From Chitiniphilus shinanonensis DSM 23277 (GTDB taxonomy: Bacteria > Pseudomonadota > Gammaproteobacteria > Burkholderiales > Chitinibacteraceae): a stretch of 64,000 nucleotides of DNA. Shown here one piece after another: positions 18,926 through 29,062 of the stretch; within the stretch, counting starts at the first letter, position 1; every line of letters begins with the position of its first letter. Under the pieces are notes generated by a model. That model was not told the origin of the DNA and searched no databases. It saw nothing but the letters and a program-made list of their open reading frames with translations. Both the position numbers and the translations under genes were made by a program. The DNA is taken from the NCBI RefSeq assembly GCF_000374805.1, contig NZ_KB895342.1, positions 1 to 64,000 of the forward strand, given 5' to 3'.

Positions 18926-18978
18926 CACCGGCGCTGGCCGCGTGCCGCTGGCGGAAGGGTTTTGCTGGCCACGTTGGC

Positions 18979-19101
18979 GCGGCTGACAAAACCCAGCACA
19001 GCGGTCCTGGCAAGAAGCGCAAAACACAGACAGTACGTGTAGTACGGCAAGTTTCAGCTCGGCGCCCCCGCGCGACGCCGCCAGGAGGTTTTTTCAGCCG
19101 C
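18979..19101. repeat. Inverted-repeat element (family 'GCGGCTGACAAAACCC'), copy A
   Basis: The left end GCGGCTGACAAAACCC (18979-18994) is complementary to the right end, which here reads GGTTTTTTCAGCCGC (to 19101). The interior matches copy B at 56553-56661 almost base for base (AGCGGTCCTGGCAAGAAGCGC and AGCTCGGCGCCCCCGCGCGACGC segments) except for an extra ~13 nt. It has no coding potential. The right end lies 2 nt after the stop of the minus-strand OYE gene. Confidence 0.85.
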
Positions 19102-19103
19102 AC

Positions 19104-20260
<1,157 letters not shown>

Positions 20261-20332
20261 ACTGCACATGGGGAGCGTTCGCGCAAGTTGCAAGCGGGGC
20301 GGTAATTTTGGCACCACCGCTTCGGGTGGGCC

Positions 20333-20443
20333 TCAACCCAGTGGGGAAACCCCGAAAATCAGTAGCGTGCACATCGACGCTACGCACGCGGCGGCCATGC
20401 CGATCCATAGCGCCTTGGTCCAGGCGGCCTTCATCTCTTCCAT
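20333..20443 (-). CDS. Possible 36-residue single-span membrane protein
   Basis: An ATG at 20443 is preceded by GGAGGAG with ~6-nt spacing, the best ribosome site in this 570-nt gap. The product begins MEEMKAAWTKALWIGM and continues into one hydrophobic helix (about residues 10-33), with a charged N-terminus. A longer in-frame ORF (from 20545) is Lys/His-rich and lacks a site. I know no family match. It could be a real stress-type small membrane protein or chance. Confidence 0.5.
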   Translation of the reverse strand: MEEMKAAWTKALWIGMAAACVASMCTLLIFGVSPLG

Positions 20444-20632
20444 GCCGAACTCCTCCAGTGGGGCTTTCTTGTGTTTTTTCGGCAGGGCATGCGTGCTGCA
20501 TCGCAGCAAAAAATCCTTTGTTTTCGCTGGCTTGTGTCGAGTCATGCATCAGCAGCGCCCCTGCTGCGGCCAGCGGTTTTTATTGGCAATTCCGGCCGCG
20601 CACCACTATGCCGTAGGCATGCACCAATCTGG

Positions 20633-20661
20633 GTTATCACTCGATAAACGGTAGTTATCAG
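20633..20661. promoter_or_regulatory. Direct repeat GTTATCA(C/G), 21-bp spacing, upstream of rquA-like gene
   Basis: GTTATCAC at 20633-20640 and GTTATCAG at 20654-20661 lie two helical turns apart, ~100 nt before the start of the RquA-like gene. This is compatible with a tandem activator site; evidence is limited to the repeat itself. Confidence 0.3.
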
Positions 20662-20759
20662 TGGAAAACTACACGACGGCAAGTTTGGGCCAAGACAAGA
20701 TGCCGCCGTCCTCAAACCCTTAGATTGGACTCAATTTCATCCAGTCCCCCGAGGCAGCC

Positions 20760-21470
20760 ATGCGCCGAATCCCGCCCGAGCAACTGCAACGTCCCCTCCA
20801 AGCCTATTACGACGGGGTGCCGAACTACCTGGTCGACGTGTACGACTGGTGCTACGTCAACCCGCGTCGCGCGCGCCTGCTGGACCGCAACATCGTGGTC
20901 CGCACGCTGCTGTTCCTCCAGGACCAGCGGCTGATGCGCAGCTACCTGGAACGCATCCGGCCGGGCTCCCGGGTGTGGCAGGTGGCGCATGTCTACGGCG
21001 ATCTGGTGACCCGCGCGGCGCGCAAGGTGGGGCCGCACGGCGCCTTCCACCTCACCGACATCACGCCGGTGCAGGTCGAGCGCGGCCTGCTCAAGCTGGG
21101 CCGCATGCCGTGGGCGCGGGTGTTCCGCTCCGACGCCGCCAGCTTCGGCGGTCAGGGCCGCTACGACATGGCGTGCAGTTTCTTCCTGCTGCACGAGATC
21201 CCCGAGGACAAGAAGCGCGAAGTGGTCGACCACATGCTGGCGTCGTTGGCCGAAGGCGGCGAGGCGGTGTTCGTCGATTACCACCGGCCGCGTCCGTGGC
21301 AGCCGATCGGCTGGCTGCTGCGCGGGGTGAACGCGCTGCTGGAGCCGTTCGCCTACGCGCTGTGGCAACACGAGATCCAGGAATACGCCACCCACGCCGA
21401 CGACTACACCTGGGAGAAGCGGACCTTCTTCGGCGGCGTCTACCAGCGGGTGGTGGTGCGCAAGAAATGA
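20760..21470 (+). CDS. rquA: RquA-like rhodoquinone biosynthesis protein
   Basis: A 236-residue protein of the RquA type, which converts ubiquinone to rhodoquinone for fumarate-based anaerobic respiration. It is related to class I SAM methyltransferases, but the SAM motif I is replaced by QVAHVYGD (residues 74-81), the RquA-style variant. Other family features: PNYLVDVYDWCYVNPRRARLLDR near the start, SFFLLHEIPEDKKREVV, VFVDYHRP, and LEPFAYALW. It is monocistronic, with a strong terminator. A general methyltransferase cannot be fully excluded. Confidence 0.8.
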   Translation: MRRIPPEQLQRPLQAYYDGVPNYLVDVYDWCYVNPRRARLLDRNIVVRTLLFLQDQRLMRSYLERIRPGSRVWQVAHVYGDLVTRAARKVGPHGAFHLTDITPVQVERGLLKLGRMPWARVFRSDAASFGGQGRYDMACSFFLLHEIPEDKKREVVDHMLASLAEGGEAVFVDYHRPRPWQPIGWLLRGVNALLEPFAYALWQHEIQEYATHADDYTWEKRTFFGGVYQRVVVRKK

Positions 21471-21498
21471 AAAACGCGGCTTCGGCCGCGTTTTTTCG
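21471..21498. terminator. Terminator between rquA and dsbC (bidirectional)
   Basis: AAAACGCGGC-TTCG-GCCGCGTTTTTT: a 10-bp stem with UUCG tetraloop and U-tract, immediately after the rquA stop; A-tract on the other side serves dsbC. Confidence 0.9.
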
Positions 21499-21547
21499 TA
21501 TGCCCCGACGGGCGCCACGCCGTTGCCGGCAGGGCGCCCGTTGGCGC

Positions 21548-22306
21548 TTATTTCTTGGCGGGCGTGGACAGCAGCGCTTCGAGCTGCTCCTTGGGGATCG
21601 CGCCCGACACGATGCGGCCATTGCCGAACACCAGTGCCGGCGTGCCGGTCACGCCCAGCTTCTCGCCCAGCGCGAGGTTGTCGCTGATCGGGTTCGCGCA
21701 TTCGGTGTTGCTGCCCTCGGGCAGCTTCTCGTCGTGCACCCAGGTCTTCCAGGCTTCGGTCCGGTCGGCTGCACACCAGATCAGCTTGGACTTGCGATCG
21801 GCATCGGGGTGGATCGACAGCGGGAACAGGAAGGTATAGATGGTCACGTTGTCCACGCCGGCCAGGCTTTCCTTCTCCAGGCGCTTGCAGAACGGGCAAT
21901 CCGGATCGGAGAACACCGCCAGCTTGCGGCTGCCGTTGCCGCGCACTTCCTTGATGGCCTGATCCAGCGGCAGCTTGGAGAAATCGGTGACCGCCAGCTC
22001 GGCGATGCGGTCCTGGGTCAGGCTGGTCTTGCGCGCCACGTCGACCAGGTCGCCGACCAGCACGTAGTCGCCCTTGGCGTCGGTGTAGACGATCTGGCGG
22101 CCTTCCAGCACCACTTCGTACAGGCCCTTGATCGGCGTGTTGCCGATGCTGACCACGCTGCGGCCATCCAGCGACTTTTCCAGCTTGGCGCGCAGCGCCT
22201 TGGCGTCCTTGGGTTCCTTGGCCGTGTCGGCCGAGGCCGAACACGCGGTCAGCGCGATCATGCCGGTGGCGATCGCGGTACGGATGAAACGAGCGGGAGC
22301 GTGCAT
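21548..22306 (-). CDS. dsbC: Thiol:disulfide interchange protein DsbC, predicted lipoprotein
   Basis: A 252-residue disulfide isomerase. The signal ends in a lipobox L-T-A-C22, so the mature protein is probably membrane-anchored, unlike soluble E. coli DsbC. An N-terminal dimerisation domain (about 35-110) precedes the thioredoxin domain with active site C137-P-F-C140. The cis-Pro segment GVTGTPALVFGNG and the extra Cys pair (CAAD...TECAN) typical of DsbC are present. It is encoded just downstream of a ubiquinone hydroxylase in the same orientation. Confidence 0.93.
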   Translation of the reverse strand: MHAPARFIRTAIATGMIALTACSASADTAKEPKDAKALRAKLEKSLDGRSVVSIGNTPIKGLYEVVLEGRQIVYTDAKGDYVLVGDLVDVARKTSLTQDRIAELAVTDFSKLPLDQAIKEVRGNGSRKLAVFSDPDCPFCKRLEKESLAGVDNVTIYTFLFPLSIHPDADRKSKLIWCAADRTEAWKTWVHDEKLPEGSNTECANPISDNLALGEKLGVTGTPALVFGNGRIVSGAIPKEQLEALLSTPAKK

Positions 22307-22327
22307 CTTATTGTTCCTTTGGCGAGG

Positions 22328-23503
22328 TCAGGCATCCATCGCGTGGCGGACCAACCGGTGCTTGAGCCAGGATTGCCGGTCGGTCAGCCCAAGGCCGAGA
22401 TTGCGCGCGGTCTTGAGCAATGGGTTGGGGTTGTTGAACAGTTTCTGCAGGCCGTCGCACACGGTCTGCATCAGGTACACCGGTTCGCGGCGTGCGCGCT
22501 CGTAGCGGCGCAACACCAGGTAATCGCCGCAGCGCTGCGGCGGTTCGGCAAGCAGGGTGCGCGCAAGTTCAGCCACGTCGCCGAAACCCAGGTTCACGCC
22601 CTGCCCCGCCAATGGATGCACGGTGTGGGCGGCGTCGCCGACCAGCGCCAGGCGCGGCTGGACCAGATGGGCGACGTGATTCAACTGCAACGGGAACGCG
22701 GCGGCGCGCCCGAGCTGATGCAAGTGCCCCAGGCGCCGACCGCCGGCCGCCGCCACGCGCTCGGCCAGTGCCTCGGCATCCAGCGCCAGCAACTCGTCGC
22801 GCAGCGCATCGCCGCACGACCACACCATCGACATGCGCTGTCCGGCCAGCGGCAGCCACGCCAGCACGCCGTCCTCGAAGAACCATTGATGCGCCACGCC
22901 GCGATGCGGCTTCTCGCACTCGAAATTGGCGACCACACCGGATTGACCATACGGCCGGCGCGCCACGTCGATGCCGCGCTGGTCGCGCACCCACGATTGC
23001 GCGCCGTCGGCGCCGACCACCAGCCGCGCACTGAGCACGCTGCCGTCGGCCAACGTCAGCCGCGCCGCGTCGGCGTCGATCGCCAGCGCGCTCGGCTGCG
23101 CCGGGCACAGCACCCGCACATTGGGCGCCTGCTGCACCGCCAGCCACAGCGCGCGCTGCAACTCACGGTTCTCCAGGATCACCGCCAGTTCGTCGACGCC
23201 GGCCTCGGGCGCGGCGAAGCCCAGCTGGGCACGGCCGTCGTCGCCGAAGATGCGCATCTCGGACACCGATTGCAGCCGCGCCGGATCGAGGCGATCCCAC
23301 GCGCCCACCTGGGTCAGCAGGCGGCGGCTGGCGCGGCTGATGGCGTAGATGCGGGCATCCCAGGTATCGGCGGGAAAGTCGAGGGCGGGCGGGCGGCCTT
23401 CCAGCAGCAGCACCGACAGCGGCGAATGGGCCAGCGCCGCGGCCAGCGCCGTGCCGACCAGCCCGCCACCGACGATGACGAGATCGGCGTCGTGAGCATT
23501 CAT
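22328..23503 (-). CDS. UbiH/UbiF-family FAD-dependent ubiquinone biosynthesis hydroxylase
   Basis: A 391-residue flavoprotein monooxygenase. The FAD dinucleotide motif (DLVIVGGGLVGTALAAAL) begins at residue 6. The GADGAQSWVR DG-motif and the C-terminal GDAAHTVHPLAGQGVNLGFGD motif are canonical for the Ubi hydroxylases that oxidise the quinone ring. Which ring position (UbiH, UbiF, UbiI or UbiM class) cannot be told. The ATG at 23503 starts directly at strand 1; the upstream frame is Arg-rich. It is divergent from comEC by 47 nt. Confidence 0.9.
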   Translation of the reverse strand: MNAHDADLVIVGGGLVGTALAAALAHSPLSVLLLEGRPPALDFPADTWDARIYAISRASRRLLTQVGAWDRLDPARLQSVSEMRIFGDDGRAQLGFAAPEAGVDELAVILENRELQRALWLAVQQAPNVRVLCPAQPSALAIDADAARLTLADGSVLSARLVVGADGAQSWVRDQRGIDVARRPYGQSGVVANFECEKPHRGVAHQWFFEDGVLAWLPLAGQRMSMVWSCGDALRDELLALDAEALAERVAAAGGRRLGHLHQLGRAAAFPLQLNHVAHLVQPRLALVGDAAHTVHPLAGQGVNLGFGDVAELARTLLAEPPQRCGDYLVLRRYERARREPVYLMQTVCDGLQKLFNNPNPLLKTARNLGLGLTDRQSWLKHRLVRHAMDA

Positions 23504-23550
23504 GGCGGGCAGTGTACCGGCTCGGGCCGGGTGGCGCGAGCCGGCCACCC

Positions 23551-25866
23551 ATGAGCACAAGCCTGCCGCGCCGGGGCCTCGGCGACTATCTGCTGGGACT
23601 CGGCGCCTTCGCCGCCGGGGTCTGCCTGTTGCACACGCAACCCGCGCTGCCACCGTTGCCGCCACTGCTGATCGGACTGGCCCTCGTCGCGCTGGCCGGT
23701 TGGCGCGTCCCCCGCCTGCGCCCCCCTGCCTGGGCGCTGGCCGCGTTGCTCGTCGGCGTGATCTGGGCCGACTGGCACGCGATGCAGCGGCTGGCCGACC
23801 GGCTGCCCGCGATGCAGGAAGGCAAACCGCTCGTGGTCGAAGGCCATGTCGATACGCTGCCGCAGACCACGCGCCACGGCCTGCGCTTCGGCTTCCGCCC
23901 CGACGGCGACGCGCTGCCCGCGCGCATCCAGGTCAGTTGGTATGGCGAACCGCCCGCCGTCGGCGTCGGCGAGCGCTGGCGCCTGACACTGTCGCCCCGG
24001 CGTCCGCACGGCGTGGTCAACCCCGGCGGCCAGGACCTGGAACGCTGGCTGCTGCAACAGCGCTTCGGCGCCACCGCCACGGTGCGCCACGGCGAGCGCC
24101 TGCCGGGCCACGCCTGGCGCGCCGGCATCGATCGGGTGCGCGCCGCGCTGGCGTCGCGCATCGACCGCGTGCTGGGCAACGCCCCCTACGCCGGGGTGAT
24201 CGCGGCGCTGGCGGTCGGCGAGCAGTCCGCCATCACACCGGCGCTGTGGCAGCGCTTCGCCGCCACCGGCATCACCCATCTGGTCAGCATCTCGGGCCTG
24301 CACGTCACCCTGCTGGCGACCCTCATCGGCGGACTGGTCGGTGCCCTATGGCGACGCGTGCCCGCGCTGGCCGGACGGCTCGCCAGCCAGCGCGCGCGGC
24401 TCATCGCCGGGGTGACGGTCGCCGTCGGCTACAGCCTGCTTGCCGGCTTCGGCGTGCCCACCCGCCGCACGCTGCTGATGCTGCTGGTCGCCGCCGCCTG
24501 CCTGTGGCGCGCCGCGCCGATGGCGGCCAGCGCCGTGTGGTTCAGCGCGCTGGCGGCGGTGGTGGCGTTCGATCCGTTCGCGGTGCTGGCGCCGGGCTTC
24601 TGGTTGTCGTTCCTCACCGTCGGCGCGCTGTTGTGGTGGTCGGCCGGGCGCGATGGCCGCCCGCACTGGCTGCGCGCCTGGGTCGGCACCCAATGGGCGG
24701 CGACGCTGGCCACCTTTCCGCTGCTGGCGTGGTGGTTCCAGCAATTGCCGCTGGTGTCGCCGCTGGCCAATGCCGTGGCGATCCCGCTGGTCAGCCTGGC
24801 GGTGACGCCGCTGACGCTGCTCGGCCTGTTCGACCCCAGCGGCCTGCTGTTGCGGCTAGCCGAGCGCCTATTCGCCGGCACCGACTGGCTGCTCGGCTGG
24901 CTGACGTTGTTGCCGTACGCCAGCTGGAGCCTGCCGACGCCGCCCGCCTGGACCTTGCTCGCCGCCGCGCTGGGCGTGGCGCTGGCGTTGCTGCCGGCAG
25001 GCATGCCGGGTCGCGGGCTGGCGCTGCTGTGCCTGCTGCCGCTGTGTCTGCTGCGACCCGAGCAGCTGCCCGCCGGCCAGTTCCGCGCCACGGTGCTCGA
25101 CGTCGGCCAGGGACTGGCGGTGCTGGTGCAGACGCGCGGGCACGCGCTGCTGTACGACAGCGGCCCGCCCGGCATGGCCGAGCGCGCGGTGCTGCCCAGC
25201 CTGCGGGCGCTGGGCGTGCGCGAGCTGGATCTGCTGCTGATCTCGCACGACGACAACGACCACGCGGGTGGCGCGCAGGCGGTACTGGATGGCCTGCCGG
25301 TGCGGCGATGGTCCGGCAGCCTGCCGCCCGATCACGCGGCACGCGCCACGCCCGTCCCGTTCCGGACCTGCGCCGCCGGCCAGCATTGGCAGTGGGACGA
25401 GGTACGTTTCACGGTGCTGTGGCCGCCCGCCGGCCAGGTGGCGCGCGACGACAATGGCGCCAGCTGCGTGCTGCGGGTGGACAACGGCCGCACCAGCCTG
25501 CTGCTGCCCGGCGACATCGGCCGGCACGAGGAAAATGAGCTGCGCGATGCGGATCTACCGGCCGCGACGGTATTGGCGGCGCCGCACCACGGCAGCCGTT
25601 CGTCCTCCAGCGGGGCGTTCGTCGCCGCCGTCGCGCCGCAATGGGTGGCGTACTCGGCCGGTTACCGCAACCGCTTCCGCCATCCCAACCAGGTGGTGGT
25701 CGAGCGCTACGCCGCCCACGGCGCCCAGGCACTGCGCACCGATGCCGATGGCGCGCTGGTGTTCGACTTTGCCGACGAGGTGCGCGTCGAAGGCTGGCGC
25801 GCGCGGGTGCCGCGCTACTGGCGCGCCGGCGACTCGGGCACGGCAGCATCCGCCGCGGGGCAATGA
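23551..25866 (+). CDS. comEC: DNA uptake channel ComEC/Rec2
   Basis: A 771-residue polytopic protein of natural transformation, carrying single-stranded DNA across the inner membrane. An N-terminal DUF4131 region (about 20-170) is followed by the Competence channel domain (about 215-490, with GVIAALAVGEQSAI and THLVSISGLHVTLLA). A C-terminal metallo-beta-lactamase-fold domain (about 515-760) follows, with SHDDNDHAGG and APHHGSRSSSS. All expected zinc-ligand positions look intact, so competence is plausible. It is convergent with ybiT. Confidence 0.94.
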   Translation: MSTSLPRRGLGDYLLGLGAFAAGVCLLHTQPALPPLPPLLIGLALVALAGWRVPRLRPPAWALAALLVGVIWADWHAMQRLADRLPAMQEGKPLVVEGHVDTLPQTTRHGLRFGFRPDGDALPARIQVSWYGEPPAVGVGERWRLTLSPRRPHGVVNPGGQDLERWLLQQRFGATATVRHGERLPGHAWRAGIDRVRAALASRIDRVLGNAPYAGVIAALAVGEQSAITPALWQRFAATGITHLVSISGLHVTLLATLIGGLVGALWRRVPALAGRLASQRARLIAGVTVAVGYSLLAGFGVPTRRTLLMLLVAAACLWRAAPMAASAVWFSALAAVVAFDPFAVLAPGFWLSFLTVGALLWWSAGRDGRPHWLRAWVGTQWAATLATFPLLAWWFQQLPLVSPLANAVAIPLVSLAVTPLTLLGLFDPSGLLLRLAERLFAGTDWLLGWLTLLPYASWSLPTPPAWTLLAAALGVALALLPAGMPGRGLALLCLLPLCLLRPEQLPAGQFRATVLDVGQGLAVLVQTRGHALLYDSGPPGMAERAVLPSLRALGVRELDLLLISHDDNDHAGGAQAVLDGLPVRRWSGSLPPDHAARATPVPFRTCAAGQHWQWDEVRFTVLWPPAGQVARDDNGASCVLRVDNGRTSLLLPGDIGRHEENELRDADLPAATVLAAPHHGSRSSSSGAFVAAVAPQWVAYSAGYRNRFRHPNQVVVERYAAHGAQALRTDADGALVFDFADEVRVEGWRARVPRYWRAGDSGTAASAAGQ

Positions 25867-25892
25867 AATGCACGCGCCCCGACGCCGCCCAT

Positions 25893-25920
25893 AAAGAAAC
25901 AGCCACCCGAAGGTGGCTGT
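25893..25920 (-). terminator. Terminator for ybiT
   Basis: On the minus strand ACAGCCACC-TTCG-GGTGGCTGT followed by TTTCTTTAT; 9-bp stem, 20 nt after the ybiT stop. Confidence 0.85.
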
Positions 25921-25940
25921 GTGCTTGATCCGGCCCGCGC

Positions 25941-27545
25941 TTATTCCAGGCCGCGGCTGTGCAGGTATTCCTCGTAGCCGCCCAGGTAATGGTTGAAGGT
26001 GCCGTCGCCGTTCAGTTCCAGCACCTGGGTCGCCAGCGAGCTGACGAACTGGCGGTCGTGCGAGACGAAGATCAGCGTGCCGGTGTACAGCTCCAGCGCC
26101 ATGTTCAGCGACTCGATCGATTCCATGTCCATGTGGTTGGTCGGCTCGTCCATCACCAGCACATTGGGACGTTGCAGGATCAGCTTGCCGTACAGCATGC
26201 GGCCCTTCTCGCCGCCGGACAGCACCTTGACCGACTTCTTGGCGTCGTCGCCGCTGAACAGCAGCTTGCCCAGCACGCCGCGGATCACCTGGTCGTCGTC
26301 GCCGGGCTGGCCCCATTGCTTGAGCCAGTCGGTCAGCACCGTGTCTTCCTCGAAGTCTTCCTCGTGATCCTGCGCGAAGTAGCCGATCTCGGCCTTCTCC
26401 GCCCACTTCACCGTGCCGGCGTCGGGCTTGAGCGCGCCGACCAGCAGCTTCATCAGCGTGGATTTGCCGACGCCGTTGCCGCCGATCACCGCCAGCTTCT
26501 GCCCGGCCTCCAGGATCAGGTTCAGGCTCTGGATCAGCGGCTTGTCGAACGACTTGGACAGATTGGTCGTCTCGAATGCCTGGCGGTGCAGCTTCTGCTT
26601 GCCGTCCAGATCGAAGCGGATATACGGGTTCTGTCGGCTGGAGGGCTTCACCTCCACCATGTTTTCCTTGATCTTGTCGGCCAGCTTCAGACGGCTGGTG
26701 GCCTGGCGGCTCTTGGATTTGTTCGCGGCGAAGCGCGAGGCAAACGCCTGCAGTTCGGCGACCTTTTCCTTGGCCTTGCTGTTGTCGGCCAGCAGGCGCT
26801 GGCGCGCCTGGGTCGAGGCCAGCATGTAATCGTCGTAGTTGCCCGGGTAGATGCGGATCTCACCGTAATCGACGTCGGCGATGTGGGTGCACACCTGGTT
26901 CAGGAAGTGGCGGTCGTGGGAGATGATCAGCATGGTGGATTCGCGCGTGTTCAGCGTGTCTTCCAGCCAGCGGATGGTGTTGATGTCCAGGTTGTTGGTC
27001 GGTTCGTCCAGCAGCAGCACGTCCGGATCGCTGAACAGCGCCTGCGCCAGCAGCACCCGCAGCTTCCAGCCCGGCGCCACTTCCGACATCGGCCCGGTAT
27101 GCAGTTCGATCGGAATCCCGGCGCCCAGCAACAACGCGCCGGCCCGCGCCTCGGCGGTGTAGCCGTCGTATTCCGCCACCTTGCCTTCCAGCTCGGCGGC
27201 GTGCATGTAGTCGTCCTCGGTCGCATCCGGGTTGGCGTAGATCGCGTCGCGCTCGTGGATGGCATCCCACAGCTCGGTGTGGCCTTGCAGCACCACGTCG
27301 ATCACGCGCTGGTCTTCATACGCGAACTGGTCCTGCTTCAACTTGCCCAGGCGCACGCCCGGCTCCAGGCTGACGTTGCCCGCGGTGGGCTCCAGGTCGC
27401 CGCCCAGGATCTTCATGAAGGTGGATTTGCCGCAACCGTTGGCCCCGATCAGGCCGTAGCGGTTGCCGTCGCCGAACTTGACGCTCACCTTCTCGAACAG
27501 CGGCTTGGCGCCGAATTGCATCGTGATATTGGAAGTACTGATCAT
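25941..27545 (-). CDS. ybiT: ABC-F family ATPase YbiT
   Basis: A 534-residue soluble protein with two ABC ATPase domains and no membrane segment, as in ribosome-associated ABC-F factors. Walker A motifs are GANGCGKST (about residue 35) and GGNGVGKST (about 350). Walker B/H segments [11 protein letters not shown] and [10 protein letters not shown] are present, and the inter-domain linker carries [16 protein letters not shown]. The opening [18 protein letters not shown] and overall sequence are those of YbiT rather than EttA or Uup. The start is the ATG at 27545. Confidence 0.93.
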   Translation of the reverse strand: MISTSNITMQFGAKPLFEKVSVKFGDGNRYGLIGANGCGKSTFMKILGGDLEPTAGNVSLEPGVRLGKLKQDQFAYEDQRVIDVVLQGHTELWDAIHERDAIYANPDATEDDYMHAAELEGKVAEYDGYTAEARAGALLLGAGIPIELHTGPMSEVAPGWKLRVLLAQALFSDPDVLLLDEPTNNLDINTIRWLEDTLNTRESTMLIISHDRHFLNQVCTHIADVDYGEIRIYPGNYDDYMLASTQARQRLLADNSKAKEKVAELQAFASRFAANKSKSRQATSRLKLADKIKENMVEVKPSSRQNPYIRFDLDGKQKLHRQAFETTNLSKSFDKPLIQSLNLILEAGQKLAVIGGNGVGKSTLMKLLVGALKPDAGTVKWAEKAEIGYFAQDHEEDFEEDTVLTDWLKQWGQPGDDDQVIRGVLGKLLFSGDDAKKSVKVLSGGEKGRMLYGKLILQRPNVLVMDEPTNHMDMESIESLNMALELYTGTLIFVSHDRQFVSSLATQVLELNGDGTFNHYLGGYEEYLHSRGLE

Positions 27546-27825
27546 GATTGTGCTGGTCCTTGCACCAACGGCCACAACCGCCGTTGGGAATAAAATCGTC
27601 GGTCGCCCCGGCCTACCACCCCTCCCAGCCCACCCAGTGCATTCTGTTGGATGGCTATGCGAGTGATTAAGAATTTGCTGATGTACACCAAATGGCCAAA
27701 AGCGGAACTTCTTATCTAGCGGGGTACCCCGCGGAACGCGGTGTCGCCGGCCGGCGCATTGCGCACGCGGCAAGGCATTGAACCGATTCCGAAAACCCCG
27801 CACTTTATCACAGCGAGCCACAGCC

Positions 27826-28998
27826 ATGCTTTCCCAGCCCAGCGTCGCCCCCCGCCTGGCACAGATCGAGCCGTTCCACGTCATGCGCATCCTCGAAGCC
27901 GCCAAGGCGCTCGAGGCGCAAGGCCGCGACGTGATCCACCTGGAGATCGGCGAACCCGATTTCCCCACCCCGCCCGCCATCGTCCGGGCCGGGCTGGCCG
28001 CGATGTCCGCCGGCCACACCTTCTATACCCCTGCCGCCGGACTGCCGGCGCTGCGCGAAGCCATCGCCCGCTTCCATGCCGAGCGCTTCGGTGTGCAGGT
28101 CGATCCACGCCGCATCATCGTCACGCCCGGCGCCTCCGGTGCGCTGCAGCTGATCCTGGCGCTGCTGGTCGGCCGCGACGACGAAGTGCTGCTGGCCGAC
28201 CCCGGCTATCCGTGCAACCGCCACCTGATCAGCCTGTTCGAAGGCCGGCCGCTGAACATCGCGGTCGACGCCGCCAGCCGTTTCCAGCTGACCGCGCAAC
28301 ACGTGGCGCAGCATGCCGGCCCGCGCAGCGTGGCGGCGCTGGTGGCGAGCCCCGCCAATCCGACCGGCACCGTGCTGGAGCCGGCCGAGATCGCCGCGCT
28401 GGCGCAAGCCTGCCGTGAGCGCGGCATGGCGCTGATCGTGGACGAGATCTACCAGGGGCTGGTGTACGACCGGCCGCACGAAACCGCGCTGGCGGTGGCC
28501 GACGACGTGTTCGTGGTCAACAGCTTTTCCAAGTACTTCCAGATGACGGGCTGGCGCCTCGGCTGGCTGATCGCGCCCGACTGGGCGGTGCCGGATCTGG
28601 AAAAGCTGGCGCAGAACCTGTTCCTGGCCGCGCCGACGGTGGCGCAGCACGCCGCGCTGGCGGCGTTCGAGGACGAAACGCTGGCGCTGCTCGATCACCG
28701 TAGGTTGGAGCTTGATAACCGCCGGCGTCACCTACAGCGCAGGATTTCCGACATGGGCCTGACAATTCCATGCAATCCGGAAGGCGCATTTTACCTGTGG
28801 GTAGATTTTTCACGTTTTACTGACAGCGCCGAGCGGTTCGCCGCCCGGCTGCTGGACAGCGAAGGCGTGGCGCTCGCACCCGGAAACGATTTCGGCGCAA
28901 ACCCAGCGTTCATGCGCCTTGCCTACACCCAGCCCATCGAGCGGCTGGAGGTGGCCTGCGAGCGGCTCGGCCGCTCGTTCCCCGGCAGTTGCACGTGA
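27826..28998 (+). CDS. Class I/II pyridoxal-phosphate aminotransferase
   Basis: A 390-residue fold-type I aminotransferase of the aspartate/alanine group. Visible motifs: [15 protein letters not shown] near residue 40, [33 protein letters not shown], and the PLP lysine in [17 protein letters not shown]. The final Arg that binds the substrate carboxylate is in FMRLAYTQP. The amino donor cannot be specified. The stretch 28700-28835 is visibly less GC-rich than the rest of the gene. The start at 27826 is chosen because the upstream extension is unlike the family. Confidence 0.9.
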   Translation: MLSQPSVAPRLAQIEPFHVMRILEAAKALEAQGRDVIHLEIGEPDFPTPPAIVRAGLAAMSAGHTFYTPAAGLPALREAIARFHAERFGVQVDPRRIIVTPGASGALQLILALLVGRDDEVLLADPGYPCNRHLISLFEGRPLNIAVDAASRFQLTAQHVAQHAGPRSVAALVASPANPTGTVLEPAEIAALAQACRERGMALIVDEIYQGLVYDRPHETALAVADDVFVVNSFSKYFQMTGWRLGWLIAPDWAVPDLEKLAQNLFLAAPTVAQHAALAAFEDETLALLDHRRLELDNRRRHLQRRISDMGLTIPCNPEGAFYLWVDFSRFTDSAERFAARLLDSEGVALAPGNDFGANPAFMRLAYTQPIERLEVACERLGRSFPGSCT

Positions 28999-29062
28999 TG
29001 TGCGACTGACATAACCTGAAGAAATATGACAAGAATTAGCTGACACGGGAGGTATCCCTGCC

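Noticed and set aside
18954-18971. GGAAGGGTTTTGCTGGCC next to repeat copy A as a third element
   Set aside because: Only one end-like fragment is visible; not enough to call a separate copy.
20849-23554. A 901-codon plus-strand frame over rquA, dsbC and the Ubi hydroxylase
   Set aside because: Shadow of three recognised genes, with no domain and an Arg/His/Gln-rich composition.
27719-27732. Perfect palindrome GCGGGGTACCCCGC upstream of the aminotransferase
   Set aside because: Short GC palindromes are common in this composition; no link to a promoter element was found.
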